NCBI RefSeq assembly: GCF_003048405.1
Contig: NZ_PIQS01000001.1
Span: 682,001 to 746,000, forward strand
Length of the DNA stretch: 64,000 bases
Reading direction: 5' to 3'
Origin: Campylobacter concisus
GTDB taxonomy: Bacteria > Campylobacterota > Campylobacteria > Campylobacterales > Campylobacteraceae
This document shows, in pieces, positions 45,989 through 54,419 of the stretch (position 1 is the first letter of the stretch; each line of letters starts with the position of its first letter). Under the pieces are notes generated by a model. It saw only the letters and a program-made list of their open reading frames with translations, was not told the origin of the DNA and did not search any database. Made by a program: the position numbers and the translations under genes.

Positions 45989-46617
45989 ATGGCGATCTCA
46001 GAAAAGGGTAAAAAAAGATACGAACTTATCGTAAAAACAGCACTTGAACTATTTTTAGAAAAAGGATACGAAAAGACAAGCTTAAGTGATATCGTAGCGA
46101 TAAGTGGTGGATCGCTTTCTAGCATTTATACATTTTTTGAGAACAAAGAGGGGCTTTTTGAGGCGATCGTTGAGCAAGAGATAGATAGCCTTATAAAAGA
46201 GATCGATGAGAAAATAGATCTTAAAATTTCTCACAGCTTGGAGGAATTTTTAACCAAATTTGCAACCATAATATTTTCTATTACTTGTAGCAAAAGACAC
46301 ATCTCTCTTGGTAGGATAATGATGAGCGAGGGTTCTAAAAATGGTGGCAAACTCGGTAAGACGTTTTTGGATCAAATTTTAAAAAAGATCGATCTTGTGC
46401 TTATAAATTTCTTTGAAAGAGATGAGGTAAAAGCCAAACTTGATTCAAAATTTTCAGCCAAATTTGCTGCAAAGTACTTTATACAAAGTGTGATTGGGGC
46501 TTATTACTACGATTCGCTTTTTTGATAAATGAAGAACCAAAGCTTAGTGAAAGAGAGCGTAAAAAGCATATTGGCTTGTGTGTTGAGTTGTTTTTGGATG
46601 GAATTAGTAAAAAATAA
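45989..46617 (+). pseudogene. cmeR: TetR-family repressor CmeR, frameshifted near its 3' end
   Basis: The first 178 residues read as a TetR repressor. The helix-turn-helix is in TSLSDIVAISGGSLSSIYTF near residue 30, followed by a helical ligand-binding domain. The frame then stops at 46523-46525, right after a run of six T (46518-46523). If one T were added, reading continues without a stop for about 31 more residues (INEEPKLSERERKKHIGLCV and on) to TAA at 46615-46617. This gives 209 residues, close to the 210 I recall for C. jejuni CmeR. The DNA-binding half is intact; the lost part is the last helices, used for dimer and ligand contacts. It could be a real mutation, a slippage switch or a sequencing error. 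It lies directly upstream of cmeABC, which CmeR represses. Confidence 0.85.
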
Positions 46618-46661
46618 AATTGACTTTTTATTTGTTTTCTAATAGAATCGAGAACTTTAAA

Positions 46662-46685
46662 TTTTTGTAACAATTATTACAAAAA
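46662..46685 (+). promoter_or_regulatory. CmeR operator palindrome in the cmeABC promoter
   Basis: A 24-bp inverted repeat, TTTTTGTAACAA facing TTATTACAAAAA, with one mismatch in twelve pairs. Its core resembles the inverted repeat with TGTAAT/ATTACA arms that I recall as the C. jejuni CmeR site. It lies about 40 bp upstream of cmeA and just before the likely -10. Confidence 0.75.
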
Positions 46686-46690
46686 CTAAA

Positions 46691-46696
46691 TATGAT
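46691..46696 (+). promoter_or_regulatory. Candidate -10 element of cmeABC
   Basis: TATGAT, 5 bp after the operator palindrome and 29 bp before the cmeA ATG. TAAAAT at 46699-46704 is an alternative. Either placement puts the operator across the polymerase binding site. Confidence 0.4.
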
Positions 46697-46725
46697 ATTA
46701 AAATTTAAAATTAAGAGAGGTTTTT

Positions 46726-47886
46726 ATGGCACTTTTTAAAAGTGCTCTTGTGCTTTCGGTTGCAGTTTTATTTCTAAGTGGTTGTTTTGAAAATAAAGAG
46801 AATAAAGCGGCAGCAGGTCACCAGATGCCGCTATCTCATGTGGATATTTTTACTGCACAAAAAACAGACATACCTATTAGTTTTGATTACACCGCAACGG
46901 CTACAAGTAGTCAAGATGTTATTATATATCCAAAAGTTGGCGGAACTATCATAAAGCAGTTTTTTAGGCCAGGAAGTAAAGTAAAAGCGGGCGATAAGTT
47001 ATTTTTGATAGATCCAGAAAAATATCAAGCTAGCTTTGACTCACTTGATGCCTCTGTTGGCGTAGCAAATGCAAATTTGAAAAATGCCGAGACCGAGTTT
47101 AAAAGAATTTCTGCCCTTTATAAGAAAAATGCAGTCTCTCAAAAAGACTATGACGCAGCAGTTGCAGCCTATGACATTGCAAATGCGAATTTAGTAAGTG
47201 CAAAAGCAAATTTAAAAAATGCAAAAATCGATCTAGGATACACGACTATTACAGCGCCATTTGATGGCGTAGTGGGCGATAATCAAGTAGATGTTGGCTC
47301 GCTTGTCATAGCAAACCAAACAAAACTTGTAAGACTTACAAAAATAAATCCTATTGAAGCAGAATTTTATATCGCTGATGTGGATAATCTAAGCAGAAAA
47401 GCAAATTTAGATAGTGGCGCTTGGCAGCAACTAAATAGCGAGGCTGTTTTAAATTTAAACAATGAAGATTTTACTGGCAAGGTGACATTTATAGATAATG
47501 TCGTAAATACCGCAACTGGTAGCGTTTTAGCAAAGGCTAGCTTTGATAACAACGAGGGTAAAATTTTACCAGGTGCGTTTGGCCATATAAAGATGAGCGG
47601 CTTTGTTCAAAAAAATGCCTTTAACATCCCACAAGTTGCCCTTCAACAAAGCGCTACAAACACTTATGTTTTGGTTGTAAAAGATGGCAAGGTAAGCCAA
47701 AAAAATGTAAAAATAGGATATCAAACAAAAAATATGGTAGCAGTCACTGAAGGCCTTGAAGAGGGTGATAAGATAATCGTTAATAATTTCCTTAAAATTG
47801 GAGTTGGTGCACCAGTTGAAACTGATAAAGACCTAAGTGCGGAATTTATAAATGGCAAAGATGCAAACGCTACAAGTAGCAAGTAA
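46726..47886 (+). CDS. cmeA: Multidrug efflux periplasmic adaptor CmeA
   Basis: This 386-residue membrane-fusion protein links the RND pump to the outer-membrane channel in the periplasm. It has a lipoprotein signal with lipobox LSGC (Cys20). The lipoyl half-motifs appear in VIIYPKVGGTIIKQFFRPGS and ITAPFDGVVGDNQVDVGS. An alpha-hairpin (about 95-165) and beta-barrel domain complete the adaptor fold. The ATG follows AGAGAGG. In C. jejuni this tripartite pump gives resistance to bile salts and antibiotics; the same role is inferred here. Confidence 0.93.
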   Translation: MALFKSALVLSVAVLFLSGCFENKENKAAAGHQMPLSHVDIFTAQKTDIPISFDYTATATSSQDVIIYPKVGGTIIKQFFRPGSKVKAGDKLFLIDPEKYQASFDSLDASVGVANANLKNAETEFKRISALYKKNAVSQKDYDAAVAAYDIANANLVSAKANLKNAKIDLGYTTITAPFDGVVGDNQVDVGSLVIANQTKLVRLTKINPIEAEFYIADVDNLSRKANLDSGAWQQLNSEAVLNLNNEDFTGKVTFIDNVVNTATGSVLAKASFDNNEGKILPGAFGHIKMSGFVQKNAFNIPQVALQQSATNTYVLVVKDGKVSQKNVKIGYQTKNMVAVTEGLEEGDKIIVNNFLKIGVGAPVETDKDLSAEFINGKDANATSSK

Positions 47887-47896
47887 AGGCAGATAG

Positions 47897-50800
47897 ATGT
47901 TTTCAAGATTTTTCATAAACCGCCCGATATTTGCGACTGTTATATCTATCATCATAGTTATAGCAGGTTTTATGGGTATCAAGGGGCTTCCTATAGAGGA
48001 GTATCCAAGTCTTACTCCGCCTACTGTCTCTGTAAGTGCGACATATAGCGGTGCTGATGCGCAGACTATCGCCGACTCAGTAGCAAGTGCGATCGAAGAT
48101 CAGATAAATGGTGTAGAAAATATGCTCTATATGCAAAGCACATCAAGCTCAGCAGGTACTATGAATATAAGCGTATATTTTAAGATCGGCTCATCGTCAA
48201 AACAAGCTACGATCGATGTAAATAACCGCGTGCAAGCCGCCCTCTCAAGATTGCCCCAAGAAGTGCAAAATATGGGCGTAACAGTGCGTGAAAGAAGTGG
48301 TTCGATCCTTCAAGTTGTTGGCTTTACAAATCCAAATATGGATTTGATTGAACTATATAACTATGTAAATTTAAATATTGCTGATGAGATAAAAAGGGTT
48401 AGTGGTATAGGTGATACAGTATTGATAGGCACTAAAGAGTATTCTATGAGAATTTGGCTAAAGCCAGATAGACTAGCTCATTTTAAACTAACTCCAAGTG
48501 ACGTCATTTCTCAAGTAAAAATTCAAAACTCACAATACGCTGCTGGCAAGATAGGCGAACAGCCATCAGATGGTGGCAACCCTTATGTTTATTCTGTTCG
48601 TACCGATGGACGTCTTAAAAATGCAACTCAGTTTGGCGATATAATAATTAAAAGTTCTGATGGATCAGTATTGAAGCTAAAAGATGTAGCTACCATAGAG
48701 CTTGGAGCAGCTAGCTATGCTAACGACGCGATGTTAAACGGCAAACCGGTTATTCCTCTTTTGCTATTTTTACAAAACGATGCGAATGCTCTTGCTACCG
48801 CAAATGCTGTAAAAGAAAAGCTTAACGAGTTAAAGAAAACTTATCCTGTTGGCCTAGAGCACACCATAGCTTACAATCCAACAGAATTTATAGATGTTTC
48901 AATTGATGAGGTTATAAAAACTTTTATTGAAGCGATGGTACTCGTCTTAATCGTAATGTACTTTTTCTTAAAAAGTTTTCGTGCAACTATCATCCCAATG
49001 CTTGCTGTGCCAGTTTCTATCATAGGTACATTTGGCGGACTTTATGTGATGGGCTTTAGTATAAATTTGATCACGCTTTTTGCCCTGATCCTTGCCATCG
49101 GTATCGTCGTAGATGACGCTATTATCGTCATAGAAAATGTCGAGAGAATTTTACATGAAGATAAAGATATAAGCGTAAAAGACGCCACATTTAAGGCGAT
49201 GGAAGAGGTGCAAACTCCAGTCATCTCTATCGTGCTCGTACTTTGTGCGGTTTTCGTACCAGTTTCATTTATGGAGGGCTTTGTTGGCGTTATACAAAAG
49301 CAATTTGCGCTAACACTTGTTGTTTCTGTTTGTATCTCAGGCTTTGTTGCTCTTACTCTTACGCCAGCGCTTTGTGCGGTTATGCTTAAGAAACAAGAGA
49401 GTAAGCCATTTTGGATAGTTCAGAAATTTAACGACTTCTTTGACTTTAGCACCAGACTCTTTACGGCTGGAGTGGCTAAAATTTTAAGGCATATTATTAT
49501 TAGCTTTATTGTAATTGGTATTTTAGGATTTGCCACTTATAAGCTATTTGATGCTGTGCCAAAAGGACTTGTGCCTTCAGAAGACAAGGGTGCCTTAATG
49601 GTTATCACCTCACTTCCGCCTTCAACAAATATGCTAAAGACAAAAGAAGAAGTAGTCTCGATTAGCAACGCCATTTTAAGCAATCCAAATGTTGAGTTCA
49701 CTATGGCTTTTGCAGGTTATGACATACTAGCTAGCTCGCTTAGGGAAAATTCAGCCGTTAGCTTTATAAAGCTAAAAGATTGGAGTGAGAGAAAAGGTGC
49801 TAACAATGGAGCTGATACATTGGCTGGCCAGTTTAATGGTATGCTTTGGAGCTCTAAAAACTCAATGACATTTGTTGTAAATTTACCACCTATTATGGGT
49901 CTTTCAATGACTGGTGGCTTTGAGATGTATCTGCAAAATAAAAGCGGCAAGAGCTACAATGAGATAGAAGCAGACGCTAGAAAAGTATCAGCAATAGCCA
50001 ATGCAAGGCCTGAACTAACAAATGTCAGAACCACGCTTGAGACAAATTATCGTCAGTTTAAGATAACAGTTGATAAAGAAAAAGCTAAATTATTTGGTGT
50101 AAGTGAGAGCGAAATTTTTAGCACGGTAGCAGCTACTTTTGGCTCTTACTATATAAATGACTTCAATCTTGCTGGTAAATCTTACCGAGTATATGCAAGA
50201 GCTGAGGAAAGTTTTAGAAATAATCCTGAGGATCTAAGAAAAATTTTCGTCCGCTCATATGATGGCGGCATGGTGCCACTAAATTCAGTAGCAACACTTA
50301 CAAGAACGATCGGACCTGACATTGTTGATAGATTTAACCTCTTTCCATCAGCTAAGATCATGGGCGATCCAAAAACTGGCTATACATCAGGTGATGCGAT
50401 AAGGGCGATCCAAGAGGTCGTAAATGACACGCTAAGCAGCGAGGACTACGCTATAAGCTGGGCAGGAACTGCGTATCAAGAGGTAAATTCTCAAGGAACA
50501 GGCACGGTCGCCTTTATCTTTGGTATGATCTTTGTCTTTTTGATCCTTGCAGCTCAGTACGAAAGATGGCTCATTCCACTTGCGGTCATCACAGCTGTAC
50601 CATTTGCGGTATTTGGCTCATTGCTAGCAGTCTGGATAAGAGGGCTAACAAACGATATCTACTTTGAGATCGGACTCTTGTTGCTTATTGGTCTGGCGGC
50701 TAAAAATGCCATTTTGATCGTAGAATTTGCAATGCAAGAGCGTGATAGCGGTAAGAGCATATTTGACTCAGCGATAAATGCAGCTAGACTTCGCTTTAGA

Positions 50801-51022
50801 CCAATTGTAATGACATCAATCGCATTTACTCTTGGCGTCTTCCCGATGGTTATAAGCACAGGCGCAGGCGCTGCATCTCGCCACTCATTAGGAACTGGCG
50901 TGGTTGGTGGTATGATCGCTTCTACGACGATAGCTATATTTTTTGTGCCAATGTTTTATTATTTGCTTGAAAATTTAAATGAGAAATACTGGAAAAAGGG
51001 AGCAAAAAAAGATGAAAAATAA
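47897..51022 (+). CDS. cmeB: Multidrug efflux RND transporter CmeB
   Basis: This 1041-residue inner-membrane proton antiporter of the HAE1 RND family has 12 helices and two large periplasmic loops. FINRPIFATVISIIIVIAGF begins the first helix. The paired proton-relay aspartates are in GIVVDDAIIVIENVERIL near residue 400. DAIRAIQEVVN and GLAAKNAILIVEFAMQER mark the C-terminal half, the latter holding the conserved Lys-Asn. The length is typical. It starts 10 bp after cmeA and overlaps cmeC by 11 bp. Confidence 0.95.
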   Translation: MFSRFFINRPIFATVISIIIVIAGFMGIKGLPIEEYPSLTPPTVSVSATYSGADAQTIADSVASAIEDQINGVENMLYMQSTSSSAGTMNISVYFKIGSSSKQATIDVNNRVQAALSRLPQEVQNMGVTVRERSGSILQVVGFTNPNMDLIELYNYVNLNIADEIKRVSGIGDTVLIGTKEYSMRIWLKPDRLAHFKLTPSDVISQVKIQNSQYAAGKIGEQPSDGGNPYVYSVRTDGRLKNATQFGDIIIKSSDGSVLKLKDVATIELGAASYANDAMLNGKPVIPLLLFLQNDANALATANAVKEKLNELKKTYPVGLEHTIAYNPTEFIDVSIDEVIKTFIEAMVLVLIVMYFFLKSFRATIIPMLAVPVSIIGTFGGLYVMGFSINLITLFALILAIGIVVDDAIIVIENVERILHEDKDISVKDATFKAMEEVQTPVISIVLVLCAVFVPVSFMEGFVGVIQKQFALTLVVSVCISGFVALTLTPALCAVMLKKQESKPFWIVQKFNDFFDFSTRLFTAGVAKILRHIIISFIVIGILGFATYKLFDAVPKGLVPSEDKGALMVITSLPPSTNMLKTKEEVVSISNAILSNPNVEFTMAFAGYDILASSLRENSAVSFIKLKDWSERKGANNGADTLAGQFNGMLWSSKNSMTFVVNLPPIMGLSMTGGFEMYLQNKSGKSYNEIEADARKVSAIANARPELTNVRTTLETNYRQFKITVDKEKAKLFGVSESEIFSTVAATFGSYYINDFNLAGKSYRVYARAEESFRNNPEDLRKIFVRSYDGGMVPLNSVATLTRTIGPDIVDRFNLFPSAKIMGDPKTGYTSGDAIRAIQEVVNDTLSSEDYAISWAGTAYQEVNSQGTGTVAFIFGMIFVFLILAAQYERWLIPLAVITAVPFAVFGSLLAVWIRGLTNDIYFEIGLLLLIGLAAKNAILIVEFAMQERDSGKSIFDSAINAARLRFRPIVMTSIAFTLGVFPMVISTGAGAASRHSLGTGVVGGMIASTTIAIFFVPMFYYLLENLNEKYWKKGAKKDEK

Positions 51023-52394
51023 GGCGTTTATACTTATAACGGCGGCGTTTTTAGCTGGTTGCTCATTTCGTCCAGATATGCCAAACGTGGATACAAATTT
51101 CACATCTACTTACACTTATGAGACAAGCGATATAAGGGATCTTTGGTGGAGAGAATTTAACGATGAAAATTTAAATGCTCTAGTTGAAAGTGCGCTTGAG
51201 AAAAATACAAATTTACGTGTTGCTTATTTAAATTTAGAGAAAGCAAAAGCAAGCCTTGGCATAGCTGAGGCGGATTTGCTTCCTAGTATAAATTTAAATA
51301 TAGGCTACGAAAAAGCAAAAAGTAGCGGGGAAACATATACTAAACAACCACAAACTCGTTATAGAAAATCAGATATAAATTTAGGATTAAACTATGAGAT
51401 TGATCTTTGGGGTAGAGTAAGAAATAATGTAGCAGCAGCCGAAGAAAGTCTAAATGCAACCAAATTTGACTACGATAGCGCGAGACTAAGTATCAGCTCA
51501 AGTGTTGCAAAAAGCTACTTTGCGTTAGTTTCATTAAATATGCAAGAAGCTGTGCTAAGAGAGACTCTAAAAACTTATGAAGATACACTAGCGCTTCGCA
51601 AAACACAGCTTGATCTTGGAAGTATAAATGAGATGACTTATTTGCAAAGTAAGGCAGCAGTAGAAAGCGCTAAGACCAATCTTACTTCTATATTAAATGC
51701 AAAGTCAAAGGCTATTACCTCACTAACTATCTTGACTGGTAAAAGTAATAATGAAATTTTAAATGGAGCTGTTACTAGCTCACAAAATTTACCAACTTCT
51801 CCCGAGATAAGTGCTGGCATTAGCTCTGAAATTTTGCTAAGAAGAAGCGATGTAGCAAGGGCACTGGCTGATTTAAAAGCTACAAATGCTCTTGTTGGTG
51901 TTGCAAGGGCTGAGTATTTTCCAAGCATTTCACTGACTGGACTTTTTGGCTTTTCAAGTATTGATTTTGAAAATATCTTTGTTGGAAATGCCAATACATG
52001 GAGCATAGGGGGCTCTTTAGCACAGAAAATTTTTGATTTTGGTAGGACAAAAAATAATGTAGCAGTGGCTAAAACAAATGAACAAATTGCCGCTGTTAAT
52101 TATGAAGCAGCGGTAAAATCGGCTCTTGGCGAAGTAAGAGATGCGCTTGTTTCAAGGCAAAATGCAAAAATTTCTTTGGAACAAGTGAAAAATTTGCTAA
52201 AATCCCAACAAAGAATTTACTCGCTTGCTAAAGAGCAATATGATGCTGGCTATATTGGACATTTAGAGCTTCTTGATGCACAGAGAAATTTGCTTCAGGC
52301 AAAATTACAAGACGTCTCAGCAAAGCTTGATGAGGTCGATAGTGCAGTCGAAGTTTATAGAGCTTTTGGTGGCGGTTTTAAGTTAGAAAAATAA
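51012..52394 (+). CDS. cmeC: Multidrug efflux outer-membrane channel CmeC
   Basis: This 460-residue TolC/OprM-type lipoprotein forms the outer-membrane duct of the pump. The lipobox is LAGC (Cys17). DIRDLWWREFNDENLNALVE is the usual N-terminal stretch. NLGLNYEIDLWGRVRNNVAA and SLAQKIFDFGRTKNNVAVAK are the repeated family motifs of the two structural halves. I chose the ATG at 51012, preceded by GGGAGC. The earlier in-frame ATG lies deeper in cmeB and would displace the signal peptide. Confidence 0.94.
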   Translation: MKNKAFILITAAFLAGCSFRPDMPNVDTNFTSTYTYETSDIRDLWWREFNDENLNALVESALEKNTNLRVAYLNLEKAKASLGIAEADLLPSINLNIGYEKAKSSGETYTKQPQTRYRKSDINLGLNYEIDLWGRVRNNVAAAEESLNATKFDYDSARLSISSSVAKSYFALVSLNMQEAVLRETLKTYEDTLALRKTQLDLGSINEMTYLQSKAAVESAKTNLTSILNAKSKAITSLTILTGKSNNEILNGAVTSSQNLPTSPEISAGISSEILLRRSDVARALADLKATNALVGVARAEYFPSISLTGLFGFSSIDFENIFVGNANTWSIGGSLAQKIFDFGRTKNNVAVAKTNEQIAAVNYEAAVKSALGEVRDALVSRQNAKISLEQVKNLLKSQQRIYSLAKEQYDAGYIGHLELLDAQRNLLQAKLQDVSAKLDEVDSAVEVYRAFGGGFKLEK

Positions 52395-52410
52395 TTAAAA
52401 AGGAGAGAAA

Positions 52411-52638
52411 TTGGGAACTAAGATATTAAATTTCTTGTTTTCTTGGGGTTTTTTCGTTTTTGCTATCGCTCTTGGCGTAGCATTATGGTTTGCGATAAAT
52501 TACGTGGATACATTTAGGCTTGAGTCAAGCTTTTATGATATCGGTGAGATATTTATGATGGCGGCTGTTTTTTGTATTGCTTTTTATGTGATCGCAGCAA
52601 TATTTGTTATTCCTATTAGAGCGATCAAAAAATCTTAA
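52411..52638 (+). CDS. Small two-helix inner-membrane protein
   Basis: This 75-residue protein has two hydrophobic segments (about 8-28 and 45-68) joined by a short acidic loop, VDTFRLESSFYDIGE. It ends in a basic tail. It starts at TTG, with AAGGAG well placed upstream, 16 bp after cmeC, so it is probably the last gene of the efflux operon. I do not recognise a family; an accessory role for the pump is only a guess. Confidence 0.68.
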   Translation: MGTKILNFLFSWGFFVFAIALGVALWFAINYVDTFRLESSFYDIGEIFMMAAVFCIAFYVIAAIFVIPIRAIKKS

Positions 52639-52641
52639 TCT

Positions 52642-52670
52642 TTCATCTAAGGACAAAATCCTTAGATGAA
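52642..52670 (+). terminator. Perfect 12-bp stem-loop after the efflux operon
   Basis: TTCATCTAAGGA pairs perfectly with TCCTTAGATGAA around the loop CAAAA, 4 bp after the small membrane protein stop. There is no T-tract on either side, so it is either a weak terminator or an mRNA 3' end stabiliser. It also marks the boundary with the A+T-rich accessory locus. Confidence 0.6.
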
Positions 52671-52731
52671 CTCCTTGACTTCATTATGTAAAATTCTTAG
52701 ATTTTTGATTATTTATTTTAAAAATTTATTT

Positions 52732-53358
52732 ATGAAATTTACCGCATTTATATTACTACTTCTAACAAGTATATTCTTAATAGCTTGCTCAGCTAATCAA
52801 GCAAACAAAAAGATAAGTAACTCTGAGCTAGAAAACTTAGCTAAACAATATGGTGGAGTATATATATTTAATCAAAAATTTGTTGATGAGATAGAGAGAA
52901 GAGAAAAAGAAAGAAGCGATTATATGGATGATTTCTTTAGAAATAACAAAAGAAATTTTAAAAGAGCTGATCTAGAAATCATGGATCAAAAACTCCCTCA
53001 AACCCTCTCAAATGGTAAAAGATATTATGAAAATTCAACAGACTATGAAAACCAAACCAAAAAAAAGATAAAAATTCCAACACAATACAAAGAAAAGGTT
53101 ATAAATTTTATAGGTATAGATAATTACAACAAATATAAACCAGGATTTGATCTAGGTTATTTTTGTATAGATAAAGAAGGCAATATCGAAGTAATAGATA
53201 TGACAGTTGATTACTATATTGTAAAAACAGATTATGGACTATTTGGTGATGAAGGAATGGGAATAAGCTTTAGTAAAAAAAGTATAGTTCCAGTAAGCGG
53301 TGGAAACAAATTCATTCTAATAAACAACAAATTTATAAAAGCAAACAAGGACAAGTAA
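52732..53358 (+). CDS. Lipoprotein, putative effector immunity protein (copy 1)
   Basis: This 208-residue lipoprotein has lipobox LIAC (Cys19) followed by Ser, which predicts outer-membrane retention facing the periplasm. No family is recognised. Residues 11-46 and the last 42 residues are identical or nearly so to copy 2, while the middle differs strongly. I chose the ATG at 52732, which opens the signal peptide. No ribosome site is visible before it, unlike copy 2, so expression may be weak. The ATG at 52666 lies in the stem-loop and would bury the signal. It is followed at once by a decayed 45-codon copy of the lipase gene start. Lipoproteins before lipase effectors commonly protect the producer's periplasm; that role is inferred here. 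Confidence 0.72.
   Translation: MKFTAFILLLLTSIFLIACSANQANKKISNSELENLAKQYGGVYIFNQKFVDEIERREKERSDYMDDFFRNNKRNFKRADLEIMDQKLPQTLSNGKRYYENSTDYENQTKKKIKIPTQYKEKVINFIGIDNYNKYKPGFDLGYFCIDKEGNIEVIDMTVDYYIVKTDYGLFGDEGMGISFSKKSIVPVSGGNKFILINNKFIKANKDK
52757..52870 (+). repeat. 5' shared block of lipoprotein copy 1
   Basis: This block matches 53650-53763 in copy 2 almost base for base. It covers the end of the signal peptide and the start of the mature protein (CSANQANKKISNSELENLA). Upstream and downstream of it the copies diverge. Confidence 0.75.
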
Positions 53359-53493
53359 GTGCAAACTAAAAAATCAAATAAAGAGCTAATAAATTGCTTT
53401 AAAGACTATATTGATATAGCTGATGCAAGTTATGCAATGCTTCATAATGTATTTGAGAATGAAAGAAATGGACTTGATGAGCTTTATAATAAA
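53233..53493 (+). repeat. 3' shared block: lipoprotein end plus lipase gene start (copy 1)
   Basis: About 261 bp matching 54159-54419 at a constant 926-base offset, with one mismatch that I can find. The block spans the last 42 codons of the lipoprotein, the junction and the first 45 codons of the lipase gene. Confidence 0.9.
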
Positions 53494-53496
53494 TGA
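53359..53496 (+). pseudogene. Decayed start of the lipase effector gene
   Basis: This begins with GTG directly after the copy 1 lipoprotein stop and encodes 45 residues (MQTKKSNKELINCFKDYIDI and on). They match the intact lipase gene at 54285 except for one Asp-to-Asn change near the end, then a TGA. After the stop the sequence is unrelated. It is the stump of a second lipoprotein-effector unit whose effector body has been lost. Confidence 0.85.
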
Positions 53497-53624
53497 ACTA
53501 AGCTATAAAAATACTTGAAATAAATTTTAATAAACCCCAAACAGCACATAATAAATTAATAATATTATAAATACAATAACAATAAAATATCCAAACTAAA
53601 ATTTCAAACATAAAAGGATAATCA

Positions 53625-54284
53625 ATGAAATTTCTAGCTATAACACTCTTACTTCTAACAAGTATATTCTTAATAGCTTGCTCAGCTAATCAAGCAAACA
53701 AAAAGATAAGTAACTCTGAACTAGAAAACTTAGCTAAACAATATGGTGGAGTATATATATTTGATGAGAAATTTGAGAAAGAGATAGAGAGACAAGAACA
53801 AATAAGAGATAGTAAAAGAAAAGAAATTTTAGAGAGAATAAAGACAATACCTAATAAAAATGAAAGAAATCAAAAAATGAGAGAAATTTTAAAAACAGAG
53901 TTTTACGATAATCCAAAAATGGATCAAACCCTCTCAAATGGTAAAAAATACTACACTCGCTGGATATATTATGAAAACCAAACTAGTAAAAAAGCTAAAA
54001 TCTCTGAAGTCTATATAAATAAAATAATTGAGTTTATAGGTTTAGAAAATTTTAACAAAGAAAAACCATATTTAGATTTAGGAAAATTATATGTAGATGA
54101 TAATGGAGAAATAGTTCCTATAAGCATAGATGTTTATTATGAAACATATAGTACCAAATATGGACTATTTGGTGATGAAGGAATGGGAATAAGCTTTAGT
54201 AAAAAAAGTATAGTTCCAGTAAGCGGTGGAAACAAATTCATTCTAATAAACAACAAATTTATAAAAGCAAACAAGGACAAGTAA
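53625..54284 (+). CDS. Lipoprotein, putative effector immunity protein (copy 2)
   Basis: This 219-residue lipoprotein is a paralogue of copy 1 with the same signal peptide end and lipobox (LIAC, Cys19), followed by Ser. AAAGGA precedes the ATG at a good distance. Its middle (about residues 47-175) differs from copy 1, with an 11-residue net insertion and a highly charged helix near residues 50-90. Its end (YGLFGDEGMGISFSKKSIVP onward) is identical. Its stop is immediately followed by the GTG of the intact lipase gene with no gap, so the pair is translationally coupled. It is the likely cognate immunity protein of that lipase. The function is inferred from context. Confidence 0.78.
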   Translation: MKFLAITLLLLTSIFLIACSANQANKKISNSELENLAKQYGGVYIFDEKFEKEIERQEQIRDSKRKEILERIKTIPNKNERNQKMREILKTEFYDNPKMDQTLSNGKKYYTRWIYYENQTSKKAKISEVYINKIIEFIGLENFNKEKPYLDLGKLYVDDNGEIVPISIDVYYETYSTKYGLFGDEGMGISFSKKSIVPVSGGNKFILINNKFIKANKDK

Positions 54285-54419
54285 GTGCAAACTAAAAAAT
54301 CAAATAAAGAGCTAATAAATTGCTTTAAAGACTATATTGATATAGCTGATGCAAGTTATGCAATGCTTCATAATGTATTTGAGAATGAAAGAAATGGACT
54401 TGATGAGCTTTATGATAAA
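54159..54419 (+). repeat. 3' shared block: lipoprotein end plus lipase gene start (copy 2)
   Basis: The partner of 53233-53493 at an offset of 926 bases. It lies across the intact junction between lipoprotein copy 2 and the lipase effector gene. Confidence 0.9.

Noticed and set aside
52666..52731. Upstream ATG extending lipoprotein copy 1 by 22 residues
   Set aside because: This ATG lies in the 3' arm of a perfect stem-loop and the extension would hide the lipoprotein signal peptide, which is complete from 52732.
53233..54419. Possible transposon or CRISPR explanation for the repeats
   Set aside because: The repeats are two copies of gene ends with fixed order, without terminal inverted repeats, transposase or regularly spaced short units. 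No CRISPR array or insertion sequence was seen anywhere in the window.
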